A DNA stretch of 64,000 bases from Arbacia lixula (Eukaryota; Echinodermata; Echinoidea; Arbacioida; Arbaciidae): NCBI GenBank assembly GCA_963669155.1, contig OZ022577.1, positions 31,347,053 through 31,411,052 of the forward strand, given 5' to 3'. A model generated the notes under the pieces. The model ran no database searches. It saw only the letters and a list, made by a program, of their open reading frames with translations, and was not told the origin of the DNA. Position numbers and translations under genes: made by a program. The stretch's first letter is position 1, and each line of letters starts with the position of its first letter. Positions 1-9,809 of the stretch are shown piece by piece.

Positions 1-144
1 TATGTGTTTCTAATTCATGTTCATATATCTATTAATATCTATTAATATTCGCTTTTTTGTCCATTTTTTGTTGTCTGTCGTTTTGGAATGGGCGGTTTTG
101 TTGGCTGGTTGTTGTTGCTTTTTGTAGATGTTGCTATTTTCAGA

Positions 145-176
145 GTGTCCGTGTGTGTGTGTGTGGGGGGGGGGGG
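145..176 (+). repeat. GT microsatellite followed by a 12-base G run
   Basis: A (GT)n tract leads directly into twelve G residues (165-176). Confidence 0.9.
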
Positions 177-1055
177 TACTCAAGACAGGCTGCCCCACTT
201 CCCTTTCCGAGACCATAGGTAAGTTCATGATTTCATAGGTTTGATGGTAAATGGGCATATTTCATAGGTAGAAAATTTTAACCAACCTCAGTACATAATG
301 GTACCCTGTGGTACAATTCCCGAATAGCCTGAACCTGTAATAGATAGGCCTGTGTGGTTTAATTGTGTTGCGTTTGTCCCAAATCATCACCCTCATTATA
401 ATAATGTCCCCATCGACATGATCGAGTTGATCCGATATCTCGAACAATATCTTGAATATCAATACAACTGTATCCATGGCATTAATATATATTTCATTCA
501 GTTTATCACCCCATTAATATCTACATTTAATGGTCCATCTATTCATTGGCGCATTTGTTGCTAAGATCTCCATGGCATAACCATCTGGACGCCATTCAAG
601 GATGATGAAGTTTCCTTTTATTTTCATTTGCACAACATACGGTGCGATTGTACCTTAGGTGTTTGAACAATTTTTGTATTGAGGACAGAGCTAATCATGA
701 AATAAGTGATAAACTAGATAAGCGTGTTCATGTCGCTCGACAGATATCGCGGTAAAACATTAGTAATGACAGCAACACAATTTAGAGCATGCACTTTCTA
801 ATAAATACATGTATCCCATCATGTCGGCGTTTTGTGTGTGTCTTTGCCTCTCCCTCGCCACCCTTGATAAATAAGGATGAAGGTCTTGGTATTATTGTAA
901 GTCTTCCACCATGGAAACGTCCAATAAGCTGTGGCCATTGCAGCTGTTTCCATCATGGCCATGGAAGTTACAGTCCTTAGTAAGTTACATTATAAAGACA
1001 GCGTTAGAGAATCATATGCAATACATGTATGTGGCCCGTGTAATATTTGGTTACA

Positions 1056-1240
1056 GTTCGATATTCCGAAGGTTCGTTCATTCCGAAGGTTCGTTATTCC
1101 AAAGGTTCGTAATTCCGAAGCACGTGCCTATACATCGATGCTCGTTAGTCCGAAAACGAAAAAGGGTTCGTTAATCCGAACATTTGTCGCGTAACGTTCG
1201 GAATAACGAACCTCCTGAATAACGAGTGCTTCCCGAATAT
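1056..1240. repeat. Short-unit TTCCGAAGGTTCGTTA repeat with inverted partner
   Basis: Units of 16-17 bases start at 1064, 1081, 1097 and 1113 (TTCCGAAGGTTCGTTA and variants). Looser copies follow (TCGTTAGTCCGAAA, GTTCGTTAATCCGAA). The reverse-oriented form TTCGGAATAACGAACC is at 1197-1212. The mixture of orientations suggests a palindromic or foldback satellite fragment. I recall similar TTCGGAATAACGAA repeats in echinoderm genomes, but that cannot be verified here. Confidence 0.6.
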
Positions 1241-1267
1241 TCATATGTCATGATAATCAATGTTGTC

Positions 1268-1490
1268 TCAATGCTCCCGTCTTAAATGCACAATAAGCTC
1301 GGAGCTATCGATAGAATCTTCAATTTTGGTGCATGTATATCTATCACAAAGCTGACAATTTTTTTCATTGACATAAGTGCATTTGTCACATTGCGTCACT
1401 TTGATCGTAATGTTCATACTAATTACGTCATTGTAAGTGACTGGTAGTGTTATACCTTTCGAAAAACCCGTCAAAAACCCTGATATGAAA
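1268..1490 (-). other. Unassigned open segment with a Cys-rich pattern
   Basis: On the minus strand an acceptor-like TTTCATATCAG precedes an open frame of about 70 codons ending in TAA. It includes CDKC, NCQLC and YTC. The spacing resembles small disulfide or metal-binding modules, but I recognise no family. There is no supporting neighbour exon. Confidence 0.2.
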
Positions 1491-1765
1491 TGTTAAGATC
1501 AATATCAACCCGTTACAACTTTCGAGTTCCTTTATTTTGAGCGACGTTTTAACAGTACATGTACAGAAAGTGGCATTTACATGGCGATTTTCCAGCAACA
1601 CATTTTATGAAATTTTATTTTATGTTTAAAACGAGCATTGGAGACTTCACTCTGATTTATTTCATTAACATATGAATTACAATTTGAATGATTATGTCGA
1701 CAGAGCGATTAGTCATTAAGCTTACCCCAAGTCATTTCCACCTAGTCCTCCGATTACAGCGAAAG

Positions 1766-1850
1766 GGTGTGTGTGTGTATGTGTGTGTGCGTGTGTGTCT
1801 GTCTGTGCGTGTTTGTGTGTGTGTGTGTGTGTGTGTGTGCATGTGTATGC
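1766..1850 (+). repeat. Imperfect GT microsatellite
   Basis: The tract is GTGTGTGTGT interrupted by TATG, GCG and CTGT. A second GT/GC-rich stretch lies at about 1966-2042. Long open frames across it are repeat artefacts. Confidence 0.9.
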
Positions 1851-2255
1851 ACGCGTATTATAATTTGTGTGATTGTTTTGTTTATTTTTTGTCAATACAT
1901 TTTAACTGGTTGTATGAATTTAATTTGTGTTATATGGAATCAAAATAAAGATCATTTGGGAAAAGGTGTGTCAGTATGTGTATGCTTGTGTGTGTATGTG
2001 TGCCCGCGCGTGCGTGTGCGTATGTGTGTTAAATTGTGTGCGTTTATTTGGGATGGGTGATGTTATTGTACATGTATAACGTGTTATGCACACAACAATT
2101 TGGCACCCAGCATCACATATTCGGCATATCTTTCATGAAATGTCATCACTACATAGACTACGACGAGCATCGTCACTGTCACTAAATTTATTCAAAATCA
2201 TGTCTACCAGCGTGTCAATCTTTTAAAGTGAGACTATAGTGCCCAGTCGCAGGAG

Positions 2256-2944
2256 GCGCAATTTTTTTTTACACGCTAGCCTAGCCATTTTCGTGATAAA
2301 TACCATGGAAGCGACTGATATTAGAGTCTAGCAGTCCAGCGCTGTACTGTGGCGCGAGCTTCGATCTCGCGCGATCTATGGGGCATGCAAATATGCACGA
2401 AGTTATTTCGCGCAGGCCTGCGCTGTTTAACTACATGTAGCTCGCCATAGGACCGACTGTGAGTGTGAGTTTGCTGAGCTGAGGCGATCGACCACGACCA
2501 CGACCACTGACGACCAAATTGATGATCATACTTTACAGTCATTGTCACGGGGTGTGAATTTAAGCACCATCCTACGTACCACAACTACAGGCAAATAGAT
2601 CATTAACCATGTTAACTTAAATTTTATATTGACATAGTCTACTGACTGTCTAGACTAGTCTAGCCTCGCTAGGCCCTACTGTTTTACTTTAACAATATTA
2701 ACATGAACTTTAAATGGAATCCAGAACATAAGTAAATCAGAGTCTGTGATCGCAGACTACTATACCACGCATGTCACTGATCTCCTCATCAGTGATGCAT
2801 GTATACATCATGCATTGGAATCATCGTCAGCGATTAAGTCCACGCGCACGCGCACTGCTTGCATCTTGTAGACTTTCCCACCAGCGCACTTTTACGAGTA
2901 TTATGAGGAAAATGGCTAGGCTAGCGTGTAAAAAAAAATTGCGC
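2256..2944. mobile_element. Non-autonomous Mutator-like (MULE-type) MITE with 9-bp target duplication
   Basis: The element is 689 bp. Its first 37 bases (2256-2292, starting GCGCAATTTTTTTTTACACG) and last 37 bases (2908-2944) are perfect inverted repeats, extending to about 44 bp with two mismatches. A 9-bp direct repeat, TCGCAGGAG, lies immediately outside both ends (2247-2255 and 2945-2953). Long terminal inverted repeats plus a 9-bp target-site duplication are the hallmark of the Mutator superfamily (established knowledge). No transposase frame is present, so it would be non-autonomous. The interior has a short hairpin (GCGCGAG...CTCGCGC near 2353-2373). Perfect ends suggest a fairly recent insertion. 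Confidence 0.82.
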
Positions 2945-3676
2945 TCGCAGGAGGGGTGAAACCGTTCGCTGGTCTCCAATCTGAATGTTAATGCGAATTA
3001 GCTCGGACACGCGAACGATGATGGACATCACCATGATCACGGCTCGGTGGTTGGAGGGAAAGGGGTGGGGGTGGGTGGGGGTGCCAACAAGCGGTTGTAG
3101 TTATTAGGAAGAGCAACTTTCATTGTAGGTTCTGCATTACATTTTCAATCATTTCGAAAATCGTACGTTTCATAGGACCAGACGACAAATATCATTATGT
3201 ACAACGGCAACTAAGATGTGTGTAATGTGCGCGATACACGTTACATGCAGTCAACACGAGTCCGACTGTCTGAGTCACGTTTAGGATGCCTCTATGATGT
3301 CTCTCATAACTATCACTGGTCCACTAATGGTGACAAATTACACGTAGATGGAGACTTTGAACTGTCTTTAATCTTCCCAGTGCGAAACCAGGAAATGCCC
3401 ATTGATTTATTACATTTTTTGCACCTTCACATATCATACATGTACTGAAGGGGGTTAAAGCGCTGACCAATATTGTTTGGCTTGATAGTCACTCAAGAAG
3501 ACCGCTTGTCCAGTAACATGTTGGCCTGAAACTACATAAGTTTAACCATTCTGTAAACTATGGAGGCGTATAGGCCTATGTGTAGATGGGTGTGTATGTC
3601 ACTGTTTCTATGATTCCTTATTATGTTTGATCCACATTATAACGATGGAAAACACATTAAGAACCATCCTTCGCCC

Positions 3677-3767
3677 CTCCCCCTCTCTCTCTCTCTTTCT
3701 CTCTCTCACGCACACACACACACACACACACACAAACATACACACACACTATCCCTCAGCCTCTATT

Positions 3768-3819
<52 letters not shown>

Positions 3820-3891
3820 TCTACATCTCTCTCCCTCTCTATATATCCCTCCCTCGCAGTCTCCCTCTCTTTCTCCCCTCCCCTCTCTTTC

Positions 3892-3926
<35 letters not shown>

Positions 3927-4004
3927 ATCTCTATCTCTCTCATCCTCTCTATATATACCCCTCCCTCTCATTTTCCCTCTCTTCCTCCCCTCCCCCCCCC
4001 CCAC

Positions 4005-4048
<44 letters not shown>
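3677..4048 (+). repeat. Compound CT/CA microsatellite cluster
   Basis: About 370 bases are almost wholly pyrimidine on the plus strand. A (CA)n block (about 3709-3750), several (CT)n blocks and an 11-base C run (3992-4002) are included. Frames encoding Ser/Leu or Arg/Glu repeats here are not genes. Confidence 0.95.
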
Positions 4049-4050
<2 letters not shown>

Positions 4051-4910
4051 ATATACACAATCATGGTACTATTCCTGCTTGTAATAATCACTCAAGGCTC
4101 GTGTACTAAAGAGCAACCCTCGTGAAATCATATCTTGAGGGATGAAATACCACTTGACCTTCAATGTCCAATGTTGGCCACAACAAGCCTTCTACTGTCA
4201 TGACTGAAGCAGTATTTTTTATTGTTGACGGTAGCTTGCAAAAGTCTGGATGAACCGAAGTCAAACTTGTCTCCTTTGAGAAATATAATTTAATATAAAA
4301 GCATAATATGCCGTTTTCAAAATGTATGCATATCAGTGGAGATTCTGTTTCTGTTCTAGTTAGAAATGAGTTAATTTCATACATCCGTACTGATTCAGTT
4401 TGAACGTATGGAATATAGTAGTTGTTGCTAGTCGAATAAACAACGAACAATAGGGTTAGGTTGTTATTTGCAGTTTAAATTATTATTACTTCATTGATGT
4501 CGTACATGACCTTACAATAATGCTTTTAATGTTGTTGTTTTTTGTGTGGTCTCCTACTTTTCTCCATGCATGATTTGGTTAATATACGTACCATATTCCT
4601 TCATCTTAAGTTCTTTATTTATCATGTGTTGTTATCTAGTACTGTATATGCCTATGTACCGTTCCGCCATCATGGCCATTGCATGTTTATTATGCCATGT
4701 ATACGTATGTATGTTTTTCAACAGAGAAGGAAAAGAACACACCTAAGAATTGAATCGGGTTACTTCAGGCTGGTCCGCTTGTGGAAAGATGTCCATATCA
4801 TTTGAGATGTTGAAAACTAACCTGGTTGGGTAAAACTACATGTATTTGGAGCTTTCAATCCTTGTGTACACTTGTCCTGTTTTGAAAGCAGCGTACATGC
4901 AATTTGCTCT

Positions 4911-5095
4911 TGGGTGGCCAGCCCGCTCGCTCGATACTGCCAAGGTTTGCTGTTCCGGTCAGTGGAAATCGTCCGGGGTCAAACGGACCTAACGGGCTGT
5001 CCCAAGAGACTCCCGAAGTACGCTATCAAGGATCGAGTGAGAAGCCACTTACAAGTCAAAACCGCTAGCTTCGAAGATAGGAAATCTTGCCAAGG
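4911..5095 (+). other. CpG-rich high-complexity block, possible exon or conserved element
   Basis: This segment is markedly richer in CpG and C than its AT-rich surroundings. The frame that reads GLLFRSVEIVRGQTDLTG stays open across it. A second frame (FAVPVSGNRPGSNGPNG...) stays open from about 4946 until a TAG. There is an AG acceptor-like context before 4946 (CTGCCAAG) and a CAAG|GTGTG donor-like site at about 5094. No family is recognised and neither strand is proven coding. Confidence 0.25.
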
Positions 5096-5107
5096 TGTGC
5101 ATCCCTG

Positions 5108-5127
5108 TAGCCTATATATATAGGCTA
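5108..5127. repeat. Perfect 20-bp palindrome
   Basis: The sequence TAGCCTATAT is followed by its exact reverse complement. Confidence 0.8.
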
Positions 5128-5269
5128 TAGGCCGCGAGAATCTACTTTCTTGTACACTGCAATGACCACAATGTATGTGTCGTCTTGCCCTAGAAGTAAC
5201 GTAGATCTAAATATTTAATTTCACTCCTTAAAAATCAACGGATCTTTAATTGCGTTTAATCCGCATTCC

Positions 5270-5460
5270 ATTGCACAGAGATTTGTGTTGAGTATTAAAC
5301 GCGACTGTGAAATTGGTACAGTATATGATCTAACAAAAATTGCGTTTAATCACAACTCTCTGTGCAATAACTTACCATCAATGGTAACTACCATGGCAAG
5401 AGCCAATGAGCTCTCAAAATTGCACATATTGCAGTGGTTGTTACCATTGATAGGAAGTTA
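5270..5460. repeat. Two adjacent imperfect hairpins
   Basis: The sequence 5270-5302 (ATTGCACAGAGATTTGTG...AAACGC) pairs with 5342-5368. Then 5368-5388 (TAACTTACCATCAATGGTAA...) pairs with 5440-5460 at 19 of 21 positions. Together they form two large stem-loops in tandem. This is typical of a small foldback element, but I could not place outer boundaries or a target duplication. Confidence 0.5.
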
Positions 5461-5499
5461 CAACAATTGAAAACCTATATTCAACATGGCCCAGTTGCA

Positions 5500-7500
5500 T
5501 TTATACGAAACCTGACTTTAGTGCAGGACGGCCCTGGTCATACCGTCTCCTATCTCTCCCTTGTTCGATGCTTATACATGTATTCGAAGATAATGGCAGT
5601 GTAGAACCAGAAAACACAGCACAGTCCATATCTATCAGAACAAATATCGTTGAAGGATCAAGCACAAAGTTGTGCTAACACCACAGAATACTCGTAACCT
5701 AAATAAGACAGTATAGTCCCGAATTACCAAAATATTAACTTTATCACACGTTGATGTATTTTATAGTCAGGTCATCTAAAACTATCACCTAGAACTTGTT
5801 GGCAATTCAATTGTGGACATCACAATCTAAGTGACTCAATGTAAATATGACTGCTGTATATAAAGACAATTATTGTTAACTTTATGAGAACATTTAGTGA
5901 AGGCTAATGGCAGATACCACTGACACCAACTCCGAATTTCATTTTGCATCTGGGAAAAGCAATGAACCAAAGAAGCTACTTACAAGTTACTGTAAATTTT
6001 AGGGGCATTATTGGCATCATAATTATGACAGAATTTAGTGTCATATTTAACGATATTGAACCTAGGCTATATGTTGTTCTTGGTTAAGTCTGCAAACACA
6101 TAAACCTTTAAGACACTTCTCTACTTCTCTACGTTGTATCCAAAACAAAACTCTACCATCAAATAAACACTTTCCATGTCGACGTTTTCATTCGTAGTTG
6201 CAAATATAGGTATTTTCAACATGTTCCGTTTATGAAACTGCAAAGTTATACCATAGTTTATAATCATTCTGTATTTTATTTGACTTGCCTAACAATCAAC
6301 CAATACTCTATCTGGTAAGGAATCGTTTATACTTTATATTTCACATTGGACTAGAACGCAACAACCTAATGACATTCACACTTCTTGATACAAGCATTGC
6401 TTCAATTTACTCACTCAGTCGAAAATGTTGTTTTACTCTTCTTGTCTAAATAGTGGCTACCTTGTCCATATTTGGAATGATAATCATATGGTGTACTCTG
6501 CACCAACGCACTGGTACTTTAATCTAGCAAATAAGCTGATTTTGTAATAGTTGTGCGACCTTTGACCGCCATATTATGCCTTCATCAAAACAAAGAAACG
6601 TTGATTAATTAATACTTAATCGGACTGTATCAAGACTTCGCCGACCCATATCAACTGGTAAGCTCGACTATAACCCATCAGGCATAGTTTTGGGATAGGT
6701 CCGAATTTAATTAAAGATCCCCCAGCAGATTGTTTCAAAATAGCCGAGAGGAGAGTCATAAAACGGTGCTGATGGATTGGCCGGGGAAGATGAAGAGTTG
6801 GAGACTTCGATGTGCATCAACGTGCGTCATGATTTCACCCAGTGTTGTATAGGCCAAAGAAACCTGCTACATTTTGATAGCCAAATGCAGTATAAGTTAA
6901 ACTGAAAATGGAGGCCTGCGTTGCCCAACGTAGCAACTGGTAATGTACAAAAACATCGTGTTTAACTTCCAACAAAATGTGAAACGGATTGTGTGCAAAT
7001 AGGTACTAAAATACTGGAGAGATTTCTGCGTAAAAATCTGCGTTCCGAAGTCGATATATTGGATTTAGATGCAGCAAAGAAAACGTTTATTTTGAAAGAG
7101 TACTGTTAAACTGCTTTCAACGAACAATGCAGATATTCAGAACGGATACTCATTAAAATAATTTATCGAGAACCTGGTTGCAGTCAATCCAGCTACAATG
7201 TATATCCGTAACTGCAGGTATAAAACCTAATTGAATGTCATAAAACGTAAGGTTTTTAAAAAGCAATGCATGATAAATTTATTCTGCTGGCTTAACTTTC
7301 TGGAATGGCAGCAAGCAATGCTGATGGTTCATATCGTTCTTTCCAATCTACACAGATCAAAGTATGTACTTGAAATGCATCTGTCCATGGGCAGGCTCGT
7401 TCCCTAATATTTCAGTTCAATGGTTTCTACATAATCTAGGCCCACAGATACAAAACAAATTTCGACTGTTCGTAACCGTTCCAAGCCAGTAATGTATTTC
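5500..7500. other. Non-coding, no recognised feature
   Basis: AT-rich unique-looking sequence with no long open frame and no strong repeat. A DR1-like pair of half-sites (CGACCT T TGACCG) occurs near 6556. Confidence 0.6.
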
Positions 7501-7733
7501 ATAATACAAGTAGCTAGCGGGCGGTTGAATTAATTAGCATTTTGTTTACGAAGATGTCGGTGCGTTGTGTATCTCGCACCATTCAGGTTTGATTGGAGAA
7601 ACAATGGCACAATATTGTTGAGGCTCGCAGCCCAGGTGTATCATGTAAGTTTCAATGTAGGGTCTGGATGCTGAATGCCAGGAAATATACGCGATACTGA
7701 AATGTTTCTTCATGGGGAAAACAACTAGGGAAA

Positions 7734-7755
7734 TACATGTACATATGTACATGTA
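7734..7755. repeat. Perfect 22-bp palindrome of ACATGTA words
   Basis: The sequence TACATGTACAT is followed immediately by its reverse complement. ACATGTA-type words are frequent across the window, for example near 17650 and 59940. Confidence 0.8.
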
Positions 7756-7998
7756 TACACCCATTCTTCGACCATTTGTCGATTCGATGTGTTTTCTCGT
7801 ATTAACCACACTTGTAGCAACTATTTTCGTAGTTCGTGTTTGATCATAATTGATAATCTGGAGGGAAAACATACATTTTAATATACAAGCAAAATTGGCT
7901 CTTACCAAAATGCATATTTTGTCATACCTCCTTAAGGTCTTAGGCATGTTGTTAGGGACAGCAATGTGCTTATATGTATGCGGAAAAGAGCATTTTCA

Positions 7999-8095
7999 GT
8001 ATCTATATCAATCGTTTAATCAATAAATTAGCCATACGATTGATCTATCAATTGTATGATCGATAGTAACTCTTTCAGATACGGGCCCCTGGTTT
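7999..8095. repeat. Possible terminal fragment of a GGGCCC-ended inverted-repeat element
   Basis: The stretch has GTATCT at its left side and AGATACGGGCCCCTGG at its right side. Between them are repeated ATCAATCG/CGATTGAT words that can pair (CATACGATTGAT with AATTGTATG). The reversed right end, CCAGGGGCCCGTATCT, shares CCAGGGGCC with the family near 45.9 and 56.5 kb. The assignment is tentative. Confidence 0.3.
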
Positions 8096-8664
8096 GATAA
8101 TTTCACTGTTCCCATGCCCTCATCCTGAAAAAAAACTGAAAAAAATGAATCAGATATTGAAGCGAGAATTTCTTAAACGACAAACCCTGTCTATACCACA
8201 TAAAAACTGAACCATGTTTCAACTTTCGAGAGCGGTGGGGGATTCGGATATCTGTCTGTCGATCAGTTGTCAGTGGGCTGAAGACACAAAAACAATCACT
8301 CGTAACTATTTTGGTATGTTAGCTTTAAATGTGTCGTAATTCCGTTGGCTGCTTCAAATGTGGGGGTACCAAACGTGAATATGTGCATGTCGTTTTTAGC
8401 TACCTCAAACGAAACTGTGTACAGTAGCATGTGGAACTAATCAAGTTGAATATGACGGTCGAAATTATAAATAATGACTTGACGATCCCGATACACGAAC
8501 TGGTGTAATGTAAAATGGAGAAGTAAATAGTTGAATATAAAAAAAAAGAACATATTTTAAAAGAGAAATTCCGTCTACTTTACTTTTGTTCAGGAACTCC
8601 TAATACAGCAAGAGTTTTTTCTGTAATGAGTATGTTTTCTCACCTTTGAACAACATACGTATCT

Positions 8665-8885
8665 TTATAATAGGTTTTGTAACCTTCCTCCCTCTCCATT
8701 GGTCCCCCTTGCGAAAGCCATATTTGGCATAATTTTGAGCAGCAAAGTGTGCCCTTCAGAGTCTTGCGAGAACATCAAGTCAAAATACTCTTGGTTCAAA
8801 TCAGAAATTCTTTTCCACTCGCTACTATCAAGACTTCGGTAAAGCCTATCTGCATACATAGACATCAATGGGATAATACCCTTTC
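8665..8885 (-). other. Unassigned open segment (about 75 codons) downstream of NOVA
   Basis: On the minus strand an open frame runs through YADRLYRSLDSSEWKRISDL and GHTLLLKIMPN and ends in TAA, with a CCTAAG acceptor-like site just upstream. Its amino-acid composition is more protein-like than most chance frames here. It could be the last exon or a relic of another gene. No family is recognised. Confidence 0.2.
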
Positions 8886-9469
8886 CAATTCTTAGGAATC
8901 ACACAGACTTAGTTGATTTATTTCACATCACTTTTTATGAGTATAAAACCACCATAAAATAACCATATGTCCATAAAATAACTGAGAATGGCTTCCATCT
9001 CCAGAGGAAGATGTTAATTTCCAACAATGGAACACAATTTAATCTGAACTAAGTACCAGTTTGTTCCATCACTACCAATTTTGGTTCCATAAAGCAGACA
9101 TTTGGTATGCTATACGATTCCCCCAGGAGTGACCATTCTTCCTTCATTTTTGGTTTCGCCACCATAATTTTGATTTATAGGTGAACTTTGGGAATGAAAA
9201 GGGGTGCATTACCTTTGTACCTTTCATTAAAGAAAAAAATAAGCATGTAATGTGAACTGAAAAACTATCCAACTGAGAAGGCAAAAAACCGAACTAATGT
9301 AAGTCATTCATATCACGGTCGGTTACACCACATTATGTGGTATTTCCTGTGTGTTTTTTTTCTTGCACTGCATACCTGTCATTCAATTGGTTGACTTTTA
9401 ACCCAACATATATGTTTTCACATATGAACATTCGTGGGGGCATCGATGCCAAGTTTGTCTGATGGGTGA

Positions 9470-9505
9470 GGGAAAGGGAAGGGGAAGGGGAAGGGGGGGG
9501 GGGGG
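9470..9505 (+). repeat. GGGAA minisatellite ending in a 13-base G run
   Basis: Repeats of GGGAA/GGGGAA are followed by thirteen G at 9493-9505. Confidence 0.9.
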
Positions 9506-9763
9506 TTGACTGCAGCACCAGACTGTTGGAGATTCATATAATTTAAATAAATGTTTATTGAATTGAGTGTGAGAACATGTTGATGTCAATGGGATTGTTT
9601 AGTCTCAATGAAGATTGTAAACAAGACATTGCAAGAGTTCCACCGAGTTCTTCATAAATACCGCAAATATGTCTTTGTTTCATTAATGAATGATTCCCCA
9701 CCTGAAATCAAACTTATTCTCAAATTAACTTTGCTTACTCCATTTAACATAAGGACATCTATA

Positions 9764-9771
<8 letters not shown>

Positions 9772-9805
<34 letters not shown>
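9772..9805 (+). repeat. AT microsatellite
   Basis: About 16 uninterrupted AT units after an A-rich lead-in. Confidence 0.95.
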
Positions 9806-9807
<2 letters not shown>

Positions 9808-9809
9808 AA

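Noticed and set aside
911-1194. Two overlapping 87-codon plus-strand frames
   Set aside because: They run through the TTCCGAAGG repeat, and the repeated FRRFV/IPK peptides reflect the repeat unit.
3623-4109. Open frames of 150-160 codons rich in Ser/Leu
   Set aside because: They are translations of the CT/CA microsatellite cluster.
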